The translations under genes were made by a program, and so were the position numbers. A stretch of DNA of 17,622 nt from Pseudomonadota bacterium. Its GTDB lineage: Bacteria; Pseudomonadota; Gammaproteobacteria; Burkholderiales; Burkholderiaceae_C. The stretch lies in the NCBI GenBank assembly GCA_023435325.1, contig JAEYRT010000281.1:1-17622 (forward strand). The letters run 5' to 3'. Below the pieces are notes generated by a model. The model saw nothing but the letters and a program-made list of their open reading frames with translations, did no database searches and was not told where the DNA came from. This document shows positions 7,422 to 13,390 of this stretch, piece after piece (the first letter of the stretch is position 1; every line of letters starts with the position of its first letter).

Positions 7422-8201
7422 TTGGCATACGAAACGATCGAAGTCCGCGTGGAAGCGGACAAAGTGGGCATCATCACCCTCAACCGCCCCAAGCAACTGA
7501 ACGCCCTGAATGACCAGCTCATGAACGAGCTGGGTGAAGTCCTCAAAGCTTTCGATGCGGATGAAAATATCGGCTGCATGATCATCACCGGCAGTGAACG
7601 TGCCTTTGCCGCAGGGGCCGACATTGGCGCCATGGCGAAATACAGTTTCGCCGATGCGTATAAGGGTGACTACATCACGCGCAACTGGGAAAGCATTCGC
7701 AGCATTCGCAAGCCTGTGATTGCCGCAGTCAGCGGGTTTGCGCTTGGCGGCGGTTGCGAGCTGGCCATGATGTGCGATTTCATCATTGCCGCGGACAATG
7801 CCAAATTTGGCCAGCCCGAAATCAAGCTGGGCGTGATCCCCGGTGCCGGCGGCACACAGCGCCTGCCCCGTGCTGTGGGCAAGTCCAAGGCCATGGATAT
7901 GGCTTTGACCGCGCGCATGATGGACGCCACCGAAGCCGAGCGTGCCGGCCTGGTCAGCCGCGTTGTGCCCTACGACAAGATGATGGAAGAGGCCATTGGT
8001 GCGGCCATCGTCATTTGCGGCTTCTCGCAGATTGCGGTCATGGCTGCCAAGGAATCGGTCAACCGTGCCTTTGAAGGCAACCTGAGCGACGGCGTGATGT
8101 TCGAGCGCCGCTTGTTCCACGCCTTGTTTGCCACCCAGGACCAGAAAGAAGGCATGGATGCTTTCGTGAACAAGCGCCCGGCGAATTTCGTTCACCTCTA
8201 A
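7422..8201 (+). CDS. Enoyl-CoA hydratase (crotonase family)
   Basis: The 259-residue protein has the complete crotonase fold. The oxyanion-hole segments are AFAAGADIGAM (61-71) and GFALGGGCELAM (105-116). Both catalytic glutamates of true hydratases are present, E113 in GGGCELAM and E133 in GQPEIKLGVIPGAGGTQRL. It hydrates trans-2-enoyl-CoA to 3-hydroxyacyl-CoA in cytoplasmic beta-oxidation or related degradation. No thiolase or dehydrogenase gene lies nearby, so the pathway cannot be fixed; the small size argues against a multifunctional enzyme. The start is TTG at 7422, supported by AGGAG at 7410-7414 with 7 bases spacing and by the family's usual MAYETI-type N-terminus. The inverted repeat just upstream suggests regulation separate from the peptidase gene. 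Confidence 0.93.
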   Translation: MAYETIEVRVEADKVGIITLNRPKQLNALNDQLMNELGEVLKAFDADENIGCMIITGSERAFAAGADIGAMAKYSFADAYKGDYITRNWESIRSIRKPVIAAVSGFALGGGCELAMMCDFIIAADNAKFGQPEIKLGVIPGAGGTQRLPRAVGKSKAMDMALTARMMDATEAERAGLVSRVVPYDKMMEEAIGAAIVICGFSQIAVMAAKESVNRAFEGNLSDGVMFERRLFHALFATQDQKEGMDAFVNKRPANFVHL

Positions 8202-8216
8202 AAATTGATATATAAT
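8187..8216 (+). promoter_or_regulatory. Probable promoter of tRNA-Met
   Basis: A consensus -10 TATAAT lies at 8211-8216, 11 bases before the mature tRNA. A weak -35 candidate, TTCGTT at 8187-8192 with 18-base spacing, falls inside the last codons of the enoyl-CoA hydratase gene. The -10 assignment is good; the -35 is tentative. Confidence 0.6.
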
Positions 8217-8227
8217 CTCGTTCTCTT

Positions 8228-8304
8228 GGTCGTATAGCTCAGTTGGTTAGAGCGCAGCATTCATAATGCTGATGTCGTAGGTTCAAGTCCCACTACGACC
8301 ACCA
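8228..8304 (+). tRNA. tRNA-Met (anticodon CAT), elongator type
   Basis: This is a 77-base cloverleaf with encoded CCA. The acceptor stem is GGTCGTA (8228-8234) with TACGACC (8294-8300), discriminator A at 8301 and CCA at 8302-8304. The D arm is GCTCAGTTGGTTAGAGC, the anticodon stem is CAGCA/TGCTG around loop TTCATAA with CAT at 8262-8264, and the T loop contains GGTTCAAGTCC. The first acceptor pair is G-C, not the unpaired C-A of initiator tRNA. The sequence resembles elongator tRNA-Met more than the CAT-anticodon tRNA-Ile2, although that alternative needs identity-element scoring to exclude. Confidence 0.93.
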
Positions 8305-8310
8305 AAATTT

Positions 8311-8345
8311 AAAACCCCGCAGTGCCCAAGCGCTGCGGGGTTTTT
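8311..8345 (+). terminator. Bidirectional terminator between tRNA-Met and the convergent lipoprotein gene
   Basis: AAAACCCCGCAG (8311-8322) pairs perfectly with CTGCGGGGTTTT (8333-8344), and TTTTT follows at 8341-8345. It begins 7 bases after the tRNA CCA. On the minus strand the A tract gives TTTT, so it can also stop the transcript ending at 8362. Confidence 0.9.
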
Positions 8346-8361
8346 GTTTGCCCGAGCAGGT

Positions 8362-8826
8362 TTATTGGGCAGAGCCGGCATCAAGCTTGTTGGTTTCGCC
8401 ATCGCCCTGGGCGTTGGTGATACCTTGCGACCATCCAGCTGCTGGGGCAGCACCGCCTTGCTCTTCCGAAGGTTCCGCCGTGCTGGCCTGCGGCTGGATG
8501 ACTTCGATGTTCTCCTGTCGTGCAGGCAAGGGCACAGCAGCGGGCAATGGCTCGCGGATATCGGCCTGGGCTACAGGCCAGACTTCGCGTTCGCGCAAAT
8601 AGTCATCCTTGCCGAACAGCGGTTTTTCAGGATAGGGCTGGTCGAAACGATCCGCGTACCCCATGGGAAAGGTGTCTCCCCGAACAATGGGGTCCCCCGC
8701 TTCACTAGGGAAAGCGCTTCGATGCGCATAGGGCTGGCCATCTGGCTGGCATGCAGCCAGCAAAGCGGCAACGGCAATGATGGCAGCGCACCCTGCACCG
8801 GTACGCAGGGATTGGTAAATAGACAT
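8362..8826 (-). CDS. Predicted lipoprotein of unknown function, Pro/Gln/Glu-rich
   Basis: The 154-residue protein starts with a lipoprotein signal (MSIYQSLRTGAGCAAIIAVAALLAAC), lipobox LAAC with the modified Cys at 26. ATG at 8826 has a GGAGG ribosome site 8 bases upstream, so the start is firm. Residues 30-90 are rich in Pro, Asp and aromatic residues (DPIVRGDTFPMGYADRFDQPYPEKPLFGKDDY). The last ~60 residues are low-complexity Ala/Pro/Gln/Glu and probably disordered. I recognise no domain. It lies 84 bases downstream of the NlpC/P60 gene on the same strand and may share its transcript, which would fit an envelope role. Localisation is well supported; function is unknown. Confidence 0.8.
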   Translation of the reverse strand: MSIYQSLRTGAGCAAIIAVAALLAACQPDGQPYAHRSAFPSEAGDPIVRGDTFPMGYADRFDQPYPEKPLFGKDDYLREREVWPVAQADIREPLPAAVPLPARQENIEVIQPQASTAEPSEEQGGAAPAAGWSQGITNAQGDGETNKLDAGSAQ

Positions 8827-8910
8827 GCTTACATCCTCCTAATGGAGCGATGTTGCGCATGAAACAAGCATGCGTCTGTCAGGCAAACGCCAAAACGTAT
8901 CGCAGGTCGC

Positions 8911-9468
8911 TTATACGAAGATGCTGCGAGCCTCGGTAAAGCGTTTGGCAAAGTACACGTTATCCATGCGCACGCGCTGCACCGTGCCACCTTTGGACGG
9001 CGCATGCACGAACTGGCCATTGCCGACAAAAATGCCCATGTGGGAATAGCGCCCGCCCAGGGTATTGAAGAACACAAAGTCTCCGCGCTGCAGGCCACGG
9101 CCGCGGATGGGCACGCTTGATTGCGCCCATTGCGCCGTCGAACGCGGCAGCCTGCCGTTGTGAATACCTTTGACTGCCCACTGAATCAAGCCGCTGCAGT
9201 CGAATCCGCCCTCCGGGGAATTGCCGCCATAGGTGTAAGGCGTGTTCACCACCAGCATGGTGCGCGCCAGCAGCGCTTCGCGCAAGGTGGCATTCAGGCG
9301 CAGCGGGTTAACCGGCGCCACGGCGCGGCCAGCAGATTGGCTGCCGCCACTGCGGGAAGAGGCTGAAGGTCGCGGCGCACTGGAGCAGCCAGCCAGCAAA
9401 GCGGCGGCGCCTGCCATCAACCACATGCGACGCGTAGAACCCGGATTCAAAGACGAGACAGCTTGCAT
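8911..9468 (-). CDS. NlpC/P60 family (C40) lipoprotein peptidase
   Basis: From ATG at 9468 the protein has 185 residues. The NlpC/P60 domain at about 58-185 has the Cys-His-His triad: C91 in GGFDCSGLIQW, H143 in RYSHMGIFVG and H155 in QFVHAPSKGG. Family members cleave peptides of peptidoglycan, typically D-gamma-Glu-diaminopimelate bonds, in the periplasm. The N-terminus has a lipobox, LLAGC, with Cys at 28, preceded by STRRMWLMAGAAALL, which resembles a twin-arginine signal. A Ser/Gly/Arg-rich linker joins anchor and enzyme. Upstream in-frame starts (9477, 9528 ATG, 9531 TTG) lack a good ribosome site; the one at 9528 would add a second hydrophobic stretch, so I favour 9468, with moderate certainty. 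Confidence 0.9.
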   Translation of the reverse strand: MQAVSSLNPGSTRRMWLMAGAAALLAGCSSAPRPSASSRSGGSQSAGRAVAPVNPLRLNATLREALLARTMLVVNTPYTYGGNSPEGGFDCSGLIQWAVKGIHNGRLPRSTAQWAQSSVPIRGRGLQRGDFVFFNTLGGRYSHMGIFVGNGQFVHAPSKGGTVQRVRMDNVYFAKRFTEARSIFV

Positions 9469-9622
9469 GCCCTGCATTATGAACAGCTGAAAGCAAAGAA
9501 AAAACATGAGCTGCTTGTGCTTATCCATCAACGATTTCAGAAATAAAAGTATCTGAAATGCTTGATATACAAGCGTTAACAGCTCATTTTTTGACGTCCA
9601 CTTCTATTGCGTGCAAACACGT

Positions 9623-9658
9623 AAAAAAGAAACCGCATGGCTTTGCGTCCATGCGGTT
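9623..9658 (-). terminator. Rho-independent terminator of ffh
   Basis: AACCGCATGG (9631-9640) pairs perfectly with CCATGCGGTT (9649-9658) around an 8-base loop. On the minus strand TTTCTTTTTT follows, from the A-rich tract at 9623-9630. It begins 14 bases after the ffh stop. Confidence 0.9.
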
Positions 9659-9671
9659 GTGTCCGGAAGGT

Positions 9672-11063
9672 TTAGAACGGCAGTTTGGGCATGCCACCAC
9701 CGCCCATCATGCCCTTCATGGCTTTCATGCCACCCATGCGCTTCATCATCTTCATGAGGCCGCCACCCTTCATCTTCTTCATCATGGTCTGCATTTGCTC
9801 GAATTCCTTGAGCAAGCGATTCACATCCTGCACCTGCACGCCTGCGCCATCGGCAATGCGTTTTTTACGGGTGGCCTTGATGAGCGCCGGATGCTTGCGC
9901 TCTTTCATGGTCATGGAGCAGATGATGCCTTCCTTGCGCTTGATTTCGCGCTCGGCCTTGTCCATGTCCACCTGCCCTGCCTTGGCAGTCAGCTCGGTAG
10001 GCAGCTTGTCCATCAGCGTGGAAAGGCCGCCCATTTGCTTCATCTGCTGCAGCTGCGCCAGAAAATCATTCAAGTCAAAGCCGTCGCCACTCTTGAGCTT
10101 CTCGGCCATCTTCTGCGCGGCATCCATGTCCACGCCCTTGGTGACCTGTTCGACCAGCGCCACGATGTCGCCCATGCCCAGCACGCGTTGTGCGTGGCGG
10201 CTGGCGTCGAACACTTCCAGGCCGTCGAGCTTTTCCGAGACACCGGCAAATTTGATGGGCGCGCCCGTGATCTGGCGCACGGACAGCGCCGCACCACCGC
10301 GCGAGTCACCGTCGAGCTTGGTCAGCACAATACCCGTGAGCGGCAGTGCTTCCTTGAAAGCCTTGGCGGTGTTGACCGCGTCCTGGCCCTGCATGGCATC
10401 GACCACAAACAGGGTTTCAACGGGGTTGAGTGTGGCGTGCAGGTCTTTGATTTCCGCCATCAACAACTCGTCGATGGCCAAGCGACCGGCCGTATCCACC
10501 AACAGCACATCGAAGTAGTGCTTCTTGGCGTAATCCAGCGCAGCCACAGCAATGTCATGCGGCTTTTGATCGGGTGTCGAAGGAAACCATTCAGCCCCGG
10601 CCTGGGCTGTCACGGTCTTGAGCTGTTCAATCGCCGCAGGGCGGTACACGTCACCCGAAACGGTCAGCACTTTCTTCCTGCGCTTTTCAATCAGGTGCTT
10701 GGCCAGCTTGGCAGTGGTGGTGGTTTTACCGGCACCTTGCAAGCCTGCCATCAAGATGATGGCCGGGGGCTGTGCGTTGAGGTTGATGTCGGCCACGCCT
10801 TCGCCCATGGTGGCGGCCAGCTCGGCATTCACAATACCGACCAACGCCTGGCCGGGCTTCAGGCTACCCAGCACTTCCTGGCCCAAGGCTTTTTCCTTGA
10901 CCCGGGCAATAAAGTCGCGCACCACCGGCAAAGCCACGTCGGCTTCCAGCAAAGCCATGCGCACTTCACGCAGCATGTCTTGCACATTGGATTCGGTGAT
11001 GCGGGCTTGACCGCGCATCTCCTTGACGAGTCGCGAGAGTTTGTCGGTGAGTGCGGATGCCAT
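9672..11063 (-). CDS. ffh: Signal recognition particle protein Ffh (SRP54)
   Basis: The protein has 463 residues from ATG at 11063, a normal Ffh length. The frame stays open upstream to 11192, but that extension has no family resemblance and MASALTDKLSRLVKEMRG is the usual N domain start. The NG domain carries the P-loop GLQGAGKTTT (107-116), DTAGR (190-194) and TKLDGDSRGG (248-257). The methionine-rich M domain (about 300-463) binds signal sequences and 4.5S RNA, with the RNA-binding helix at ERKHPALIKATRKKRIADG and a Met/Gly/Lys-rich tail (MGGMKAMKGMMGGGGMPK). Ffh delivers ribosomes making membrane proteins to FtsY. The gene diverges from corE, the same arrangement as ffh/ypjD in E. coli. 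Confidence 0.97.
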   Translation of the reverse strand: MASALTDKLSRLVKEMRGQARITESNVQDMLREVRMALLEADVALPVVRDFIARVKEKALGQEVLGSLKPGQALVGIVNAELAATMGEGVADINLNAQPPAIILMAGLQGAGKTTTTAKLAKHLIEKRRKKVLTVSGDVYRPAAIEQLKTVTAQAGAEWFPSTPDQKPHDIAVAALDYAKKHYFDVLLVDTAGRLAIDELLMAEIKDLHATLNPVETLFVVDAMQGQDAVNTAKAFKEALPLTGIVLTKLDGDSRGGAALSVRQITGAPIKFAGVSEKLDGLEVFDASRHAQRVLGMGDIVALVEQVTKGVDMDAAQKMAEKLKSGDGFDLNDFLAQLQQMKQMGGLSTLMDKLPTELTAKAGQVDMDKAEREIKRKEGIICSMTMKERKHPALIKATRKKRIADGAGVQVQDVNRLLKEFEQMQTMMKKMKGGGLMKMMKRMGGMKAMKGMMGGGGMPKLPF

Positions 11064-11297
11064 AAGCAGATGTGTCCGATGAGAAAGCTGCGCCGCATGC
11101 GGCTTGGCCTGGTGGCCCGGCGCCTTGGGCAGGAGGCTGTGCCCCTGTGGCCAGCCCATTGCTGCCCGCCGCGGGCAGCCCTGTACAAACAAGCCGTCAA
11201 TTCTACCCGTTGCCCTGTATCAGCACAGCGCACACAAGCACTGATGCGGAGCAAGGCCGGCAGGCCTTCACCCCACCTGCACGCCAAGCGCACAGCT
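11064..11297. promoter_or_regulatory. Divergent ffh/corE intergenic region with GC-rich inverted repeats
   Basis: These 234 bases must contain both promoters. A perfect 12-base palindrome, GCCGCATGCGGC (11092-11103), and a strong hairpin, GCTGCCCG (11161-11168) with CGGGCAGC (11172-11179), lie in what would be the ffh 5' leader. I could not assign -35 and -10 boxes with confidence. Confidence 0.45.
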
Positions 11298-12125
11298 ATG
11301 ATTGGAGATATGGAGTCTTCCACCCAATTTTTTAGTGCCATGCCTGCCTGGGTTTTGCTGCTGGCCCTGGCTGCCATCGTGGCTTATCTCGTTCCCGCCT
11401 TCGGCGCACGCCGCATGGCCGACACCCATACTCGACTTGCACTGCGTGCGGCCTGGGGGCTGCACCTGGCGACGGTGGCAACAGGCCTCATGGTGGAGCC
11501 GGCGCGCTTTGGTTTTGCCCCTGCCCTGTCCATGACAGCATGGCTGATGCTGACGGTGTATGCCATTGAGCAACAGCTCTATCCCAAGATGCGCGCCGTA
11601 GGTGTGCTGTCTGTGCTGGGAGCACTGACCGTGCTGCTGTCGCTGCTTTTTCCCGGTACCCCACTTGCAGTACAGGCCTCGGCATGGCTGCCATTGCATT
11701 TGGCACTTGGCATTGCCTCTTATGGCCTTTGTACAGCCGCAGTGGTGCATGCGGGCCTGATGTCACGAGCAGAACGCCGCATGCGCTCGGCCAGCGATGA
11801 TGAAAGCGGCATGCCCTTGTTGATGCTGGAGCGCCTGACTTTCCGTTTTGTCACGGCCAGCTTTGTGCTGCTGACCGCCACGCTGCTGGCGGGCTGGATA
11901 TTTGGTGATTCGCTGTATGGCCGCACATGGGCGTGGGATCACAAAACAGTGCTCTCTCTACTGGCCTGGGTGGCATTTGCCATGCTGCTCATTGGCCGCT
12001 CGCGTTTTGGTTGGCGCGGCCGTCACGCCGTGCATCTGATCTATGCCGGTGCAGCCTTGCTGCTTCTGGCCTATGCTGGTTCACGCTTTGTGCTGGAAGT
12101 GGTGATGTTGGGACAACCATCATGA
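11298..12125 (+). CDS. corE: Inner membrane protein of the YpjD/CorE family (CcsA-like cytochrome c assembly fold)
   Basis: The 275-residue protein is almost wholly hydrophobic with about eight membrane segments (around 16-34, 50-65, 77-93, 102-118, 130-152, 183-203, 214-233 and 245-270). The hallmark is GRTWAWDHKTVLSLLAW (208-224), the YpjD counterpart of the tryptophan-rich WWD region of CcsA/CcmC haem handling proteins; H215, H56 and H134 could be haem ligands. E. coli YpjD has been linked to divalent cation transport (CorE), but its biochemical role is unsettled. Starts at 11310 or 11340 are possible; none has an ideal ribosome site. The stop overlaps the next start in ATGA, implying translational coupling. 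Confidence 0.85.
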   Translation: MIGDMESSTQFFSAMPAWVLLLALAAIVAYLVPAFGARRMADTHTRLALRAAWGLHLATVATGLMVEPARFGFAPALSMTAWLMLTVYAIEQQLYPKMRAVGVLSVLGALTVLLSLLFPGTPLAVQASAWLPLHLALGIASYGLCTAAVVHAGLMSRAERRMRSASDDESGMPLLMLERLTFRFVTASFVLLTATLLAGWIFGDSLYGRTWAWDHKTVLSLLAWVAFAMLLIGRSRFGWRGRHAVHLIYAGAALLLLAYAGSRFVLEVVMLGQPS

Positions 12126-12361
12126 TGAAGTATTTATTGGTTGCTTTGGTGGTCATCATTGCCGTTGGCATCTGGCGCAACAACCGCCGCAAAGCCGCCA
12201 CACCTGCGCCGCATGTGCGCAAAAAGCATTTGCGTGAACCCGAAGACATGGTCACATGCGCGCACTGCGGATTGCACCTGCCTGCCAGCGATGCGCTCAA
12301 AGGCGACCAACAACTGCATTACTGCAGCATTGCCCATCGACAGCTGGGTCCACGCCAGTAA
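12122..12361 (+). CDS. PP0621-like small membrane-anchored zinc-ribbon protein
   Basis: The 79-residue protein begins MMKYLLVALVVIIAVGIWRN, a single membrane segment (about 3-18), followed by a basic stretch (NRRKAATPAPHVRKKHLRE) that predicts a cytoplasmic C-terminus. C46-x-x-C49 and C68-x3-H72 (TCAHCG and HYCSIAH) form a likely Cys3His zinc site, and the layout matches the PP0621 family, of unknown function. The ATG overlaps the corE stop by four bases, so it is translated from the corE transcript. The pairing with a polytopic membrane protein suggests a shared role, but nothing in the sequence says which. Confidence 0.85.
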   Translation: MMKYLLVALVVIIAVGIWRNNRRKAATPAPHVRKKHLREPEDMVTCAHCGLHLPASDALKGDQQLHYCSIAHRQLGPRQ

Positions 12362-12430
12362 AGCTGCGGCCCCGTGTCAGGCTCGCATGCAGCGCATGCC
12401 ACTTCACAACCACTTTCTCATGAACACGCC

Positions 12431-12991
12431 ATGGATGCAGTCTGGCAAGACGGATGGCTTTGCAGCGCCCGTCATTTGAAATCACCCAATTTCGGCGCCC
12501 GCCCTGCAGATGCACCGGTGGAGTTGATCGTTGTCCACTCCATCAGCTTGCCTCCAGGGCAATACGGAACCGGCTGCGTGCAGCAGTTGTTCACCAATCA
12601 GCTGGACTGGGATGCCCACCCCTACTTTCAGGGCATTCGCGGGCTGGAAGTTTCTTCGCACTTTTTCATCACGCGTGAAGGTGCCGTATGGCAGTTTGTG
12701 AGTTGCAATGACCGCGCCTGGCACGCAGGCAAATCGCAATGGTGCGGTCGCGATAACTGCAACGATTTTTCCATCGGCATTGAGCTGGAAGGACTGGAAG
12801 GAGAGTGCTTCGAGCAGGTGCAATACCAATCACTTGCAACGTTGTGCCAGAGACTGTGCGACCAATATCCCATCACACATATCGCGGGTCATGAACACAT
12901 TGCACCGGGGCGAAAACAAGACCCGGGTGAAGGCTTTGATTGGCCGCTTCTGCAAGCTTCACTCCAGACCCGGGAGCTGCAGTTTCCATAA
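12431..12991 (+). CDS. ampD: 1,6-anhydro-N-acetylmuramyl-L-alanine amidase AmpD
   Basis: ATG at 12431 gives 186 residues, close to the ~183-187 of characterised AmpD proteins; the frame extends upstream to a GTG at 12374, which would add 19 unlikely residues. The zinc ligands are H36 (IVVHSISLPPG), H154 and D164 (AGHEHIAPGRKQDPG), and the catalytic E118 (SIGIELEG) and K162 are in place. N20-F-G-A-R-P is the conserved N-terminal motif. AmpD is cytoplasmic and removes the stem peptide from anhydromuropeptides during cell wall recycling; its loss induces AmpC beta-lactamase where ampR/ampC exist. It lies 69 bases after the zinc-ribbon gene, probably the last gene of the corE operon. Confidence 0.96.
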   Translation: MDAVWQDGWLCSARHLKSPNFGARPADAPVELIVVHSISLPPGQYGTGCVQQLFTNQLDWDAHPYFQGIRGLEVSSHFFITREGAVWQFVSCNDRAWHAGKSQWCGRDNCNDFSIGIELEGLEGECFEQVQYQSLATLCQRLCDQYPITHIAGHEHIAPGRKQDPGEGFDWPLLQASLQTRELQFP

Positions 12992-13390
12992 AAAAACATG
13001 TACGCATTTGGTAGTGGCTGCTGCTGCGCAAACCACGCGATGCTGCATCATGCATGCGCGGGGCCTTCATCAAAAAATGCATGTGCGCCGTGCGGCAAAC
13101 ACCCGAACACACGCAAGAACGTAACTTCTTGGAGTCAGGCATCGCGCAATCACGATCTGTTGTGCCATTTTCTTGAAACTAAGTCGTTATAAAGCCTCGC
13201 AAACTATTGCAATGGAATTCATAATGCGCCCCATGCCATCACAAATTATTTCTACAGGTGATGGCATGGGGCGTTTGTATGTCCATGCGACGAACCACTC
13301 CACGTTGCTATGGCTGTTGATCGCTCTGCCTAGACCTAGATAGTGCTCGATCGCACAAACGCTGTGTGCATATTGATGAAGGAGAAAACA
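12992..13390. other. Non-coding stretch between ampD and the H1-like gene
   Basis: These 399 bases hold no gene that I can support. The short open frame at 12998-13192 has no ribosome site and an improbable Cys/His/Asn composition. The main structure is the 16-bp inverted repeat at 13227-13273. Upstream there is an AT-richer patch (about 13165-13225). A possible promoter for the H1-like gene is TTGATC at 13317 with GATAGT at 13339, 16 bases apart, which is weak. Confidence 0.55.
13227..13273. repeat. Long inverted repeat with 16-bp perfect arms
   Basis: CGCCCCATGCCATCAC (13227-13242) is exactly complementary to 13258-13273, around a 15-base AT-rich loop. It lies about 117 bases before the H1-like start. 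Only TTT follows on the plus strand and no T run on the minus strand, so it is a weak terminator at best. It could alternatively be a leader structure or part of a small RNA. Confidence 0.75.

Noticed and set aside
7293..8195. Minus-strand 300-residue open frame opposite the enoyl-CoA hydratase
   Set aside because: It is a shadow of the hydratase gene, which has a complete set of catalytic motifs; the His/Gly/Ala-rich translation matches nothing I know.
8228..8304. Reading the CAT-anticodon tRNA as initiator tRNA-fMet or as tRNA-Ile2
   Set aside because: The first acceptor pair is G-C, not the initiator C-A mismatch. The body sequence is close to elongator tRNA-Met, though Ile2 can only be fully excluded by scoring identity elements.
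9558..12125. An 855-residue plus-strand open frame spanning antisense ffh into corE, which could suggest a fused protein
   Set aside because: Its first ~580 residues are the complement of ffh and have improbable His/Gln/Leu composition. Only the part from about 11298, the membrane protein, resembles a family.
12998..13192. Plus-strand open frame of 64 residues between ampD and the H1-like gene
   Set aside because: There is no ribosome site, the composition is Cys/His/Asn rich, and it starts six bases after the ampD stop without any conserved feature.
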